From Chromobacterium violaceum ATCC 12472 (GTDB taxonomy: Bacteria; Pseudomonadota; Gammaproteobacteria; Burkholderiales; Chromobacteriaceae): a stretch of DNA of 64,000 nucleotides. Below, one piece after another: positions 1-7,879 of the stretch. Within the stretch, counting starts at the first letter, position 1; every line of letters starts with the position of its first letter. The position numbers were made by a program, and so were the translations under genes. Location of the stretch: assembly GCF_000007705.1 (NCBI RefSeq), contig NC_005085.1, forward strand, positions 3,419,752-3,483,751, read 5' to 3'. The notes beneath the pieces were generated by a model. The model made no database searches and had not been told where the DNA came from. It was given only the letters and a program-made list of their open reading frames with translations.

Positions 1-106
1 GCGACAGGGCCTGGGTGAAGCCGTCCAGCGAAGCCGGGCTCCAGCTGCTCCAGCTTTCCAGCTCCTCGCCGGGAATGATGGGTCCGTTACTCGATGAGGC
101 CTTCAT
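1..106 (-). CDS. fliH: FliH, flagellar export ATPase regulator (N-terminus only)
   Basis: Only the first 35 codons are inside the window; the gene continues off the left edge. The ATG lies at 104-106, inside the 3' end of fliG, so the two genes overlap by 20 bases. The translated start reads MKASSSNGPIIPGEELESWS, and the segment IIPGEELESW matches the usual FliH beginning. FliH binds and restrains the export ATPase FliI at the cytoplasmic face of the flagellar type III export gate. Position directly after fliG is the standard fliEFGHIJ order. The fragment is short, so identity rests mainly on gene order. Confidence 0.85.
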   Translation of the reverse strand, partial: MKASSSNGPIIPGEELESWSSWSPASLDGFTQALS

Positions 107-1085
107 CGCCGCCCTTGCTGCCTAGCACGATCTGGCCGTCGTCGGCGAGCTTGCGCACCACCTTGAGGATTTCCTTCTGCTCGGCCTCCACTTCGGACAG
201 CTTGACCGGCCCCTTGGATTCCAGATCGTCGCGCAGCATTTCCGCGGCGCGCTGGGACATGTTGCGGAAAATCTTTTCCTTCAGATCGGTGCTGGTGCCC
301 TTCAGCGCGATCACCAGCGAGTCGGACTGGATCTCGCGCAGGATGGTCTGGATCGAGCGGTCGTCGATGTCCAGCAGGTTCTCGAACACGAACATCTTGT
401 CCTGGATGCGCTGGGCCAGCTCCGGATCGTACTCGCGGATGAAGCTGAGCGCCGACGCCTCGACGTTGCCGCCCATGAAGTTGAGGATTTCCGCGGTGAG
501 GCCGACGCCGCCGGACGCGCTCTTCTTGATGCGGTCGGAACCCGACAGCAACTGGGTCAGCACGTCGTTCAGCTCGCGCAGCGCCTGCGGCTGCACGCCT
601 TCCAGCGTGGCGGTCCGGATCAGCACTTCGTTGCGCATCCGCTCCGGAAAGAAGGACAGGATGGAGCTGGACAGGTCCGGCTCCAGGTGCACCAGGATGG
701 TGGCGATGATCTGCGGGTGCTCGTGGCGGATCAGGTCTGCCGCGGACGAGGGATCCATCCACTTCAGGCTTTCGATGCCGCTGTGGTCGTTGCCCTGCAT
801 GATCTTGTCCAGCAGATTGGCGGCCTTGTCCGGTCCCAGCGCCTCGATCAGCACATTGCGCAGGTATTCGTCGGACGCGCCGATGCTGGCGCGGGCGTCG
901 CATTCCTTGCGGAATTCGGCCACCACCTCGTCGATCTGCTCGTAGCTGAGGTTGTTGATCGCCGCCATCGCCAGCGAAATCTTCTGGACTTCCTTGGGGC
1001 CGAGGTATTTGAACACCTCGACCGCCTCGTTCTGGCCGAGACTGAACAGCAGCACGGCGCTCTTGCGGATTCCGTTGTCACTCAT
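87..1085 (-). CDS. fliG: Flagellar motor switch protein FliG
   Basis: FliG, 332 aa, the usual family length. It forms the rotor ring between the MS ring (FliF) and FliM/FliN and carries the charged C-terminal residues that meet the stator MotA. The EHPQ motif of the middle domain is visible at about residue 123 (RHEHPQIIATILVHL). The C-terminal domain contains the alternating charged helix DDRSIQTILREIQ that carries the torque residues. The ATG overlaps the fliF stop by 8 bases and the 3' end overlaps fliH, indicating tight translational coupling. It is transcribed as part of the cheB-fleR-fliEFGH block. Confidence 0.98.
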   Translation of the reverse strand: MSDNGIRKSAVLLFSLGQNEAVEVFKYLGPKEVQKISLAMAAINNLSYEQIDEVVAEFRKECDARASIGASDEYLRNVLIEALGPDKAANLLDKIMQGNDHSGIESLKWMDPSSAADLIRHEHPQIIATILVHLEPDLSSSILSFFPERMRNEVLIRTATLEGVQPQALRELNDVLTQLLSGSDRIKKSASGGVGLTAEILNFMGGNVEASALSFIREYDPELAQRIQDKMFVFENLLDIDDRSIQTILREIQSDSLVIALKGTSTDLKEKIFRNMSQRAAEMLRDDLESKGPVKLSEVEAEQKEILKVVRKLADDGQIVLGSKGGDEGLIE

Positions 1086-2817
1086 CGGCGCTTATCCATT
1101 CCTTGATGATCTGGGCCGCCATGCGCGGATCAGACTTCACCAGCTCGCGCACGGCTTCCAGGTTGCTGCTGTACTGGCGCTTCTGCGCTTCGCGCGGGTC
1201 TTCTCCGCCGCCCGCCATCGCGGCGGCGACGCCGGGTTCGCCCTCTTCCCCGGCCACGCCCAGCAGGCGCCCTCCCGGCCCGGCCGCGCCGGCGGCCGCA
1301 GCCTCGCCCTCGGCGCCGGGGGCAGGCGCCGGCGGCCGAACCAGATCTCGCATGATGGGCCGCACCACGCCGAACAGCAGATAGAGCACCGCGATCCCCA
1401 GCAAGCCGTACTTGACCAGGCTGGTGCCGTTGCCGCTGACGTAATCGATCACCCGCTCCTGCATGGTGACCGGCTGGGCATTGTCGGCGAAGGCGGCGTT
1501 GACCACGTTGAGCGTATCGCCGCGGCCGGAGTTGTAGCCCATCGCCTCCTTGACCAGGTTGTTGATTTGCTGCACCTCTTGCGGCGTCAGCGGCGTCGGC
1601 TTCATCTCGCCGCTCTTGTCAGGCATGCGGCGATAGTTGACCACCACGGCGGCCGACAGCCGCTTGACCACGCCGGTCGGCACCTTGGTGTGCTGTATGG
1701 TCTTGTCCACCTCGTAATTGGTGGTGATGTCGCGCTGCAGCGTGCCGCTGGCGCTGACGCTTCCCCCGGACAGATTGGCCGTGCCCGGGGCGGCGCCCGG
1801 CGGCAGCGTGATCGGCGCGGACGCCGCCGACGGCGGCTGGTTGGACAGCGCGCCCGGCACGCCGGTGGGGTTGGCCGAGCCGTTGACCAGCTTCTCGCTG
1901 ATCTGCTGGCTGCGGGTGGCCGAGGGATTGGGGCTGGAGTTGGGCCGGTAGGTTTCCGACGTCTGCTCGGTTTCGGAGAAGTCGACGTTGGCCGTCACCT
2001 GGGCGCGGGCGTTGCCGCGGCCGAAGATGGGCTCCAGTATGTCCTCGATGCGCTTGACGTAGCCCTCCTCGATCTGGCGCACGAAGCCCAGCTGGCGCTG
2101 ATCCAGGCCGGAATTCTCGTCCGGGCCGGCCTGCTTGGACAACAGGTTGCCGTCCTGGTCGACGATGGTGACGTTCTTCAACGGCAGATTGGGCACCGAA
2201 CTGGACACCAGGTGCAGGATGCCGGCCACCTGGCCGCCGTCCAGCATGCGTCCCGGGTACAGCTGCAGCATCACCGAGGCGGTGGGCGACTGCTGCTCGC
2301 GGACGAACACGCTCTGCTTGGGCGTGGCGATGTGGACGCGGGCGCTCTGCACCGAGGAGATGGCCTCGATGGTGCGGGCGAGCTCGCCCTCGATGGAGCG
2401 CTGGTAATTGACTTGCTCGGCGAACTGGCTGATGCCGAACTTCTGGTTGTCCATCAGTTCGAAGCCCACGCCGCTGGCCTTGGGCAGGCCCTGGGCCGCC
2501 AGCTTCAAGCGGACGTCGTACACCTTGTCCGCCGGCACCGAGATCACGCCGCCCTCGCCCAGCTGGTAGGGAACGTTCATCTGCTGCAGCGCGGCCGTGA
2601 CCTGGCCGCCGTCGCGGTCGGCCAGATTGGAGAACAGGATCTTGTAGGAAGGCGTGCGGTTGAGAAGCACCGCGCCGACGACGACGGCGAAAATCGCCGC
2701 CAGCGCCGTAAGAAACAGGATTTTTCGGTTGTTGGGCAGCGCCTTGAAGCGGTCTCCCGCCTCGTTCAGTCGAGCGCGCCAAACTGGAGTAGCGTTTTCT
2801 TCTGCCAGATCAGCCAT
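1078..2817 (-). CDS. fliF: Flagellar MS-ring protein FliF
   Basis: FliF, 579 aa, builds the MS ring of the flagellar basal body in the inner membrane. A transmembrane segment is seen at about residues 33-53 (ILFLTALAAIFAVVVGAVLL) and a second at about 447-466. Between them lie the periplasmic ring-building motifs, including the YscJ/FliF-type region at about 54-230. A low-complexity Ser/Pro/Gly stretch (about 300-350) is normal in FliF. The cytoplasmic C-terminus, which binds FliG, is separated from TM2 by an Ala/Gly-rich linker. The start is 53 bases after the fliE stop; no terminator is visible in that gap. Confidence 0.97.
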   Translation of the reverse strand: MADLAEENATPVWRARLNEAGDRFKALPNNRKILFLTALAAIFAVVVGAVLLNRTPSYKILFSNLADRDGGQVTAALQQMNVPYQLGEGGVISVPADKVYDVRLKLAAQGLPKASGVGFELMDNQKFGISQFAEQVNYQRSIEGELARTIEAISSVQSARVHIATPKQSVFVREQQSPTASVMLQLYPGRMLDGGQVAGILHLVSSSVPNLPLKNVTIVDQDGNLLSKQAGPDENSGLDQRQLGFVRQIEEGYVKRIEDILEPIFGRGNARAQVTANVDFSETEQTSETYRPNSSPNPSATRSQQISEKLVNGSANPTGVPGALSNQPPSAASAPITLPPGAAPGTANLSGGSVSASGTLQRDITTNYEVDKTIQHTKVPTGVVKRLSAAVVVNYRRMPDKSGEMKPTPLTPQEVQQINNLVKEAMGYNSGRGDTLNVVNAAFADNAQPVTMQERVIDYVSGNGTSLVKYGLLGIAVLYLLFGVVRPIMRDLVRPPAPAPGAEGEAAAAGAAGPGGRLLGVAGEEGEPGVAAAMAGGGEDPREAQKRQYSSNLEAVRELVKSDPRMAAQIIKEWISADE

Positions 2818-2870
2818 ACGGTGGTTTGTGGTTTAGGTCCACCGCCGCCGGGCCGTGGCCATCGGCAGCG

Positions 2871-3194
2871 CTAGACTTGGGTATTCATGATTTCCTGATA
2901 GGCGCTGACCAGCTTGTTGCGCGCCTGAACCATCGTCTGGAACGACAGGCTGGCTTTCTGCAGAGACATCATCACATCCTGCAGATTGACTTCCTTGTTG
3001 TCGCCCAGCTGAAACTGCTTCTGCATCTCCTCCGATGTCTGCTGCGCCGAATTGACCTGCTCTATCGTCGACTTGAGCACGTCGGAAAAGTCGACCTGCG
3101 GCGTCTGCTGTGCCGCCGGCGCCTGCTTGCCGGAAGCCAGCGCCGCCGCGCTTTTCAGCTCGCCAAGCAACTGGTCGATGTTATTGACTGACAT
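2871..3194 (-). CDS. fliE: Flagellar hook-basal body protein FliE
   Basis: FliE, 107 aa, is the small adaptor that joins the MS ring to the proximal rod and is itself exported by the flagellar type III system. The C-terminal conserved helix is clear (LQDVMMSLQKASLSFQTMVQ, followed by RNKLVSAYQEIMN). There is no signal peptide, as expected. The ATG is only two bases after the stop of the upstream sigma54 regulator gene, so fliE is probably translated from the same message. fliE normally opens the fliEFGHIJ operon. Confidence 0.96.
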   Translation of the reverse strand: MSVNNIDQLLGELKSAAALASGKQAPAAQQTPQVDFSDVLKSTIEQVNSAQQTSEEMQKQFQLGDNKEVNLQDVMMSLQKASLSFQTMVQARNKLVSAYQEIMNTQV

Positions 3195-3196
3195 GG

Positions 3197-4573
3197 CTAC
3201 TCCGTGCCACTTCCCTCCGGAACATTTCCACCGGCATCCGCAGCATCCTCATCACGGTAGCGCTGCAGTTTGTAGCGCAAAGTGCGCTCGCTGATGCCCA
3301 GTTTCTCCGCAGCCAGCTTCTTCACGCCGCCGACTGCCGCCAATGTTTCCAGGATATGGCGTTTCTCAAGGGTTTTCATGTCGGTTTCACCCGACACCGA
3401 ACTGTCCGATTCGGACTCCGCTCGGGTAAACTGCCCCACGCCAGCAATATCGCCCAGCATCAGATCGGCGGCAAGAATTTCCGCTCCGGCGGCAAGAATC
3501 ACCGCCCGCTGCACGACATTATCCAGTTCGCGGATGTTACCCTCCCAACTATAGGCCGTCAAATGACGTTCCGCATCCCTGGAAAACACCAGAGATGCCC
3601 GTCCAGCGGCCTCCGCATGTTTTTTAAGCAGGAATCGTGCCAAAGGTAGAATATCCTCCGGCCGCTCGGCGAGCGCCGGTATTCTCAGCGGGAAAACATT
3701 CAGACGGAAATACAGGTCTTCTCTGAAATTCCCAGCCTCCACCGCCGCCTGCAGATCGCGATTGGAGGTGGCCAGCACGCGAATGTCCAGCTTGATGGTG
3801 CGCGTGGCGCCTATCCGCTCCACCTCGCGCTCCTGCAGCACCCGCAACAGCTTGGCCTGCAAGGGCAGCGGCATCTCGGTCACTTCGTCCAGCAGGATGG
3901 TGCCGCCCTGAGCCTGCTCGAACTTGCCCGGCAAGGCCTGCGCCGCGCCGGTGAAGGCGCCGCGCTCATGGCCGAACAGCGTGGACTCCAGCAGATTGTC
4001 CGGGATAGCCGCGCAATTGACCGCGACGAACGGCCCGCTGCCGCGCTTGGAGTGGCGGTGGATGTAACGCGCCAGCACTTCCTTGCCGCTGCCGCTGGGG
4101 CCGGAAATCATCACGCTGGCGTCGCTCTGCGCCACCCGGCCCGCCAACGCGAACAACTGGCGCATCGCCGCGGATTCAGCCACCACATCGCCGCCGCCGT
4201 CTCCCGGCATCGCCAGCAGATGCTTGTCCACCTCGGCCAACAGGCTCTGCGGCTCGAAGGGCTTGAGCAGGTAATGCGCGGCCCCGGCGCGCAAGAGCTC
4301 GATCGCGCGCTCGATCACGCCATAGGCGGTCATCAGGATGAAGGGCACGCCGGGATAGCGCTTCTTCGCCTCCTCGAACAGGTCATAGCCGTCCATCGGC
4401 GCCATCTGGGCGTCGGAAATGATCAGCCCCACCGGCTCCTGGGCCAGCTTCTGCAGAGCGGAGCCGCCATCGGCGGCCTCCAGCGTCGGATAGCCCGCCA
4501 GGGAAAGCGTGTCGACGATGGCCTCGCGCAGATCCGCGTCGTCTTCGACCACCAGAATCGGAAGATACTTCAT
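3197..4573 (-). CDS. fleR: NtrC-family sigma54 response regulator, FleR-like
   Basis: 458 aa counted from the ATG at 4573; a TTG three codons upstream is also possible but sits too close to its AAGAAG. The receiver domain (about 1-120) has the acidic pocket (VEDD), the phospho-acceptor Asp in ISDAQMAPMDG, the Thr in LMTAYG and the Lys in LLKPF. The AAA+ domain has Walker A GPSGSGKE, the sigma54-contacting GAFTGA loop and Walker B TILLDE. The C-terminus has a Fis-type helix-turn-helix (KLAAEKLGISERTLRYKLQR). Its place directly before fliE matches FleR, which activates middle flagellar genes. No FleS sensor kinase gene is adjacent here, so the partner kinase is unknown from this window. Confidence 0.88.
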   Translation of the reverse strand: MKYLPILVVEDDADLREAIVDTLSLAGYPTLEAADGGSALQKLAQEPVGLIISDAQMAPMDGYDLFEEAKKRYPGVPFILMTAYGVIERAIELLRAGAAHYLLKPFEPQSLLAEVDKHLLAMPGDGGGDVVAESAAMRQLFALAGRVAQSDASVMISGPSGSGKEVLARYIHRHSKRGSGPFVAVNCAAIPDNLLESTLFGHERGAFTGAAQALPGKFEQAQGGTILLDEVTEMPLPLQAKLLRVLQEREVERIGATRTIKLDIRVLATSNRDLQAAVEAGNFREDLYFRLNVFPLRIPALAERPEDILPLARFLLKKHAEAAGRASLVFSRDAERHLTAYSWEGNIRELDNVVQRAVILAAGAEILAADLMLGDIAGVGQFTRAESESDSSVSGETDMKTLEKRHILETLAAVGGVKKLAAEKLGISERTLRYKLQRYRDEDAADAGGNVPEGSGTE

Positions 4574-4598
4574 GGAGTCCAATGCTTCTTAATTATGG

Positions 4599-5294
4599 TT
4601 ACACCGACGGCTGACGCTGGTGAACCAGCGTGACCAGCCTCTGGGCGATGCTGGGCAGTCCCAGCACCTCGTGGGTGGCGCCGATGGCGATCGCCTCCTT
4701 GGGCATGCCGAACACCACGCAGCTCGCCTCGTCCTGGGCGATGTTCCAGGCACCGGCCTGCCGCATCTCCAGCATGCCGTTGGCGCCGTCGCGGCCCATG
4801 CCGGTCAGGATGACGCCGATGCTGTTCTTGCCGACCAGATTGGCGGCGGAACGGAACAGCACGTCGACCGACGGTCGGTGGCGGTTGACCGCCGGGCCAT
4901 TGTTCAGCGAGGTGCTGTAGCCTATCGTCGGCGCGCTCTTGATCAATAAATGGGAATGGCCGGGCGCGATGTAGACGGTCCCGGCCTGCAGCCTTTCGTT
5001 ATCCTCCGCCTCCTTCACCCTCAGCCGGCACAGCGAGTCCAGCCGCTGGGCGAACGAATGGGTAAACATTTCCGGCATGTGCTGGGCGATCAGTATCGGC
5101 GGCATATTGGCGGGCAGCGTGGTCAGCAGCGTACGCAGCGCCTCGGTGCCGCCGGTGGACGAGCCGATGACGATGACGGTCTGGCTGGCCAGCGGCGTCT
5201 TGGTCGGCTGGCGCGGCAGGATCACGTCCGCGTTGTGGCTGGGAACGATTTCCAGCGGAGTCTTGTTCGCTCGCTCGCGCGAAGTCAAGGCCAT
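4599..5294 (-). CDS. cheB: CheB-type protein-glutamate methylesterase lacking a receiver domain
   Basis: 231 aa from the ATG at 5294, chosen because GCAAGG sits 7 bases upstream; an upstream start at 5354 adds 20 residues with no homology. The protein is almost entirely the CheB catalytic domain: Ser in [10 protein letters not shown], His in [12 protein letters not shown] and Asp in [11 protein letters not shown] form the Ser-His-Asp triad that hydrolyses glutamyl methyl esters of chemoreceptors. Canonical CheB (about 350 aa) has an N-terminal CheY-like receiver; here only about 45 unrelated residues precede the enzyme. It lies 25 bases upstream of the FleR-like gene, so it may be cotranscribed with flagellar genes. 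Confidence 0.88.
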   Translation of the reverse strand: MALTSRERANKTPLEIVPSHNADVILPRQPTKTPLASQTVIVIGSSTGGTEALRTLLTTLPANMPPILIAQHMPEMFTHSFAQRLDSLCRLRVKEAEDNERLQAGTVYIAPGHSHLLIKSAPTIGYSTSLNNGPAVNRHRPSVDVLFRSAANLVGKNSIGVILTGMGRDGANGMLEMRQAGAWNIAQDEASCVVFGMPKEAIAIGATHEVLGLPSIAQRLVTLVHQRQPSV

Positions 5295-5405
5295 GTTTTT
5301 ACCTTGCAGACAGGGTTCGCCCGCGCAGCCGTCGGCTTCGGCCCGCTCAGGCATGACGGGGTTGTTTCAAATAGCTTAGCAGGAGCGCCGCTTTCGGTCA
5401 GGCGC

Positions 5406-5888
5406 TCAACGCAAGCCGGCCGCGATCCGCGCCAGCCAGGCGTCGCAGGCGGCCTCCAGCAGATCGAGCACCTGTTCGAAACCGCGCTCGCCGCCGTAAT
5501 ACGGATCCGGCACCTCCCGCCCCTCGCCAAGCGGCTCCAGCATCAGGCGCAGCCTGCCGGCCAGCGCCTCGGGACAGCGCCGGCGCAGATCGGCCAGGTT
5601 GCGGCAGTCCGCGGCGAGTATCAGATCGAAGGCGGAAAAATCGCTGTCGACCACCTGCCTGGCCCGTTGCGCGGAAAGGTCGTAACCGCGAGCGGCGGCG
5701 GCGCGCGCGCTTCGCGCGTCCGGCACCTCGCCGACGTGATAGCCGTGCGTGCCGGCGGAGTCGATCTCGACCCTGCCCGTCAAACCAGCCCCCTCCAGCC
5801 TCGCCCGCATCACACCTTCAGCGGTCGGAGACCTGCATATATTTCCATGACATACAAAAAGGATAGAGAAAACATCCTTTTCGCTCAT
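5406..5888 (-). CDS. Low-molecular-weight protein tyrosine phosphatase
   Basis: 160 aa from the ATG at 5888, which has GAGGGGA about 6 bases upstream; a longer reading to 5921 lacks a ribosome-binding site. The N-terminal signature CHGNICRSP gives the CX5R catalytic loop, with the Ser that follows. The general-acid loop is DPYYGG near the C-terminus. These define the LMW-PTP/arsenate-reductase-like fold. Family members dephosphorylate tyrosine residues, often on polysaccharide-export tyrosine kinases (Wzb-Wzc pairs), but no such kinase is nearby, so the substrate is unknown. It is separated from cheB by 111 bases and is probably its own unit. Confidence 0.93.
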   Translation of the reverse strand: MSEKDVFSILFVCHGNICRSPTAEGVMRARLEGAGLTGRVEIDSAGTHGYHVGEVPDARSARAAAARGYDLSAQRARQVVDSDFSAFDLILAADCRNLADLRRRCPEALAGRLRLMLEPLGEGREVPDPYYGGERGFEQVLDLLEAACDAWLARIAAGLR

Positions 5889-6457
5889 ACCGTTCCCCTC
5901 GATTGATGCCGAACACGCCATCCCGCCTGTAATCGGCGGCGTTTAAGACCGTCATTTCAGGCCTTTGCTGAATACAGGCATCTTGACACGAAAACCGCAT
6001 GGCGGCCAGTCGCGCTCATTTGCCAACGCAAAGATGGAGCAATGCTTGGGCCGGCATGATGAAACGCTCCAGACTACCGATGCTTATACAACACCGAAAG
6101 CATTTACTCTCCAGGCGTCATTTAGAAATCCAACCATCCCAAAAACAATTATCTCAAACACCCTTAGTCGAATATGACGTCCATTCAAAATAGCAATTCA
6201 AACATTATCCATAGCAACTTAAAATCAAAACAAACCAAAAACACCACAAAAAACTGTACCTTCAGACATCAACCTTATATTCCAATGCGCAAACATCGAA
6301 ATTGCCGACATTTATATATTGCCCCCACATTGAGTCGGGAATAATATCCGCCCAGCATGTGAATCGCGACATGCCTCCCGATGAGTAATCGGCCGGCGCA
6401 ATCCACATCGCTTTCTGCCTCAGCTTTCCTGACAACCTTATTTAAAGGAGTGGCAAC
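5889..6457. other. AT-rich intergenic region upstream of the lectin gene
   Basis: A 569-base gap with no gene I can support. Roughly 6090-6300 is strikingly A+T-rich compared with the surrounding GC-rich DNA, with runs such as aaacaaccaaaa-like tracts and few G residues. The short open frames here lack ribosome-binding sites and family resemblance. The part nearest the lectin gene (6300-6457) should hold its promoter, but I cannot choose one -35/-10 pair. The composition suggests a nucleoid-protein-silenced regulatory region or acquired DNA. Confidence 0.6.
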
Positions 6458-6799
6458 ATGGCAAATACCCTTCTGCCCAACCAAGTCCTGGGCATCAACG
6501 AATACCTGCTGTCCACCAACGGCGCCTATCAGCTGATCCTGCAAAGCGACGGCAATCTGGTGCTGTACCGGATGGCCAATCATCATCCGCTGTGGGCCTC
6601 CAACACCAATGGCAAGGACGCGATGCGCGCCATCATGCAGACCGACGGCAACTTCGTGCTGTACGACTTCCACGGCAAGCCGCTGTGGGCGTCCGGCACC
6701 AACGGCAAGCCGGGATGTTTCGTCACCATGCAGGATGACGGCAACCTGGTGATTTACGAGCCGAAGATCCCGGTCTGGGCATCCAACACCGCTCAGTAA
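6458..6799 (+). CDS. GNA-type (bulb-type) mannose-binding lectin domain protein
   Basis: 113 aa, preceded by AAAGGAG 7 bases before the ATG, so the start is firm. The whole protein is one B-lectin (monocot mannose-binding, GNA-like) domain. All three carbohydrate sites are intact, each with the QxDxNxVxY pattern: QSDGNLVLY (about 28-36), QTDGNFVLY (about 61-69) and QDDGNLVIY (about 92-100). Each is followed by the conserved W-A-S turn (PLWAS, PLWAS, PVWAS). No signal peptide is present, so it is cytoplasmic or leaves by an unconventional route. Single-domain members are less usual than the two-domain LlpA-type lectin bacteriocins. It stands alone with its own leader and a hairpin downstream. 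Binding to mannose is inferred from the motif. Confidence 0.92.
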   Translation: MANTLLPNQVLGINEYLLSTNGAYQLILQSDGNLVLYRMANHHPLWASNTNGKDAMRAIMQTDGNFVLYDFHGKPLWASGTNGKPGCFVTMQDDGNLVIYEPKIPVWASNTAQ

Positions 6800-6808
6800 G
6801 CTCCAAAT

Positions 6809-6842
6809 CGCCCGGACGCGCCGATAGGGCGACGTCCGGGCG
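6809..6842. terminator. GC hairpin between convergent lectin and LysR genes
   Basis: Perfect 10-base arms CGCCCGGACG (6809-6818) and CGTCCGGGCG (6833-6842) enclose a 14-base loop, just after the lectin stop and before the end of the convergent LysR gene. No clean T-run follows on either strand, so it may end transcription weakly or protect the lectin mRNA 3' end. Confidence 0.5.
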
Positions 6843-6871
6843 CCTGTCCTCCCCGATCAGCACCTCCCCGC

Positions 6872-7786
6872 CTACGCGACCCGCTGGGCCAGCGTCTGCA
6901 ATGGCCCCCTCATCTCCAACACCAGCCGCCATACGCGCTCCGCGGCAGGCGACAACGTGCGGTTGGGCCGGCGGATCAAGACGATGCGGCGGCTGGCGCG
7001 CGGCGACAAGCGGCGCGCGGTCAGGCCACAGTTTTCCGGCAAGGGCATGGCCAGCCCCGGCGACACGCTGACGCCGATGCCGGCCGCCACCATGCGGAAC
7101 ACCGAGTGGGAATGCCCCAGCTGCTGCGACACCGGGCAGTTCAGGCCATGATCGCGCAGCAGTTGATCGATCAGCGGCCGGCTGCCGGAGCTGCCGTCCA
7201 GCAGCACCAGCGCCTCGCCGTCCAATTGCTTCCACGCCACCGCCTCGCTTGCGGCCAGCCGGTGGTCGGCGCGGCACACCAGCCAGAAGTCGTCGATCAA
7301 CACCGTTTCCTGCTCCAGATCGTCGCAGGCCTCCGGCTCCACCACCAGGCCGAAGTCCGCCTCGCCATTGCGCACAGCGGCGATGTTCAGCCTTTGCACC
7401 TGGTCATGCAGATGCAGGTCCAGCTGCGGATAGCGCTCGCGGCAGGCGGACACGATGGCCGGCATCAAGCTGGCCGACAGCGTCGGGCTGCTGGCGACGT
7501 GCACGCTGCCCAACGCCTGCTCGCCCTCCTTGCGCGCGGCGTCCAGCACCTCGTCCAGCTCCGCCAGCGCGCGCCTAAGCTTGGGCAGCAGCCGCGCCCC
7601 GGCCGCGGTCAGCGCCACTTCGCGGGTGGTACGGTCCAGCAGCCGCAATTCCAGCGCCTGCTCCAGCTCGCGTACCGCGCGGCTGACCGCCGGCTGGGTC
7701 AGGCCCAGCTCATCGCCGGCGCGGCTGAAGCTGGCGCATTCGGCCACCCGGCAAAAGGCTCTCAACTGCCTCAGCGTGAAATTCAT
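6872..7786 (-). CDS. LysR-family transcriptional regulator
   Basis: 304 aa, the normal LysR length. The N-terminal winged helix-turn-helix is clear (FSRAGDELGLTQPAVSRAVR, about residues 20-39), followed by the linker helix and the periplasmic-binding-protein-like effector domain from about residue 90. It is divergently transcribed from the SBF-type transporter gene at 7880, with 93 bases between the starts. LysR regulators usually control the divergent neighbour, so it probably regulates that transporter in response to an unidentified small molecule. Confidence 0.92.
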   Translation of the reverse strand: MNFTLRQLRAFCRVAECASFSRAGDELGLTQPAVSRAVRELEQALELRLLDRTTREVALTAAGARLLPKLRRALAELDEVLDAARKEGEQALGSVHVASSPTLSASLMPAIVSACRERYPQLDLHLHDQVQRLNIAAVRNGEADFGLVVEPEACDDLEQETVLIDDFWLVCRADHRLAASEAVAWKQLDGEALVLLDGSSGSRPLIDQLLRDHGLNCPVSQQLGHSHSVFRMVAAGIGVSVSPGLAMPLPENCGLTARRLSPRASRRIVLIRRPNRTLSPAAERVWRLVLEMRGPLQTLAQRVA

Positions 7787-7879
7787 AAAAATAAGTTATT
7801 AATTGATCAGATAAATACATTTGTATTCTGAATTGATCCGCGCTTCAATAGCGGCATCGAACAACGAACGCCCGATGCC

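Noticed and set aside
952-2874. Plus-strand open frame of 640 codons opposite fliF
   Set aside because: Low-complexity composition and no family resemblance; fliF on the minus strand is certain.
3194-3215. TGGCACGGAGTAGCC on the minus strand just upstream of fliE, resembling a sigma54 -24/-12 promoter
   Set aside because: The GG to GC distance is 9 not 10, the -12 element is poor, and transcription would start inside the fliE coding region.
4574-4582. TTG start for the FleR-like gene at 4582
   Set aside because: The AAGAAG sequence is only 2 bases from the TTG, while it is about 11 bases from the ATG at 4573, a more usable distance.
5965-6193. Short open frames in the AT-rich gap before the lectin
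   Set aside because: No ribosome-binding sites, unusual composition, overlapping frames and no recognisable sequence.
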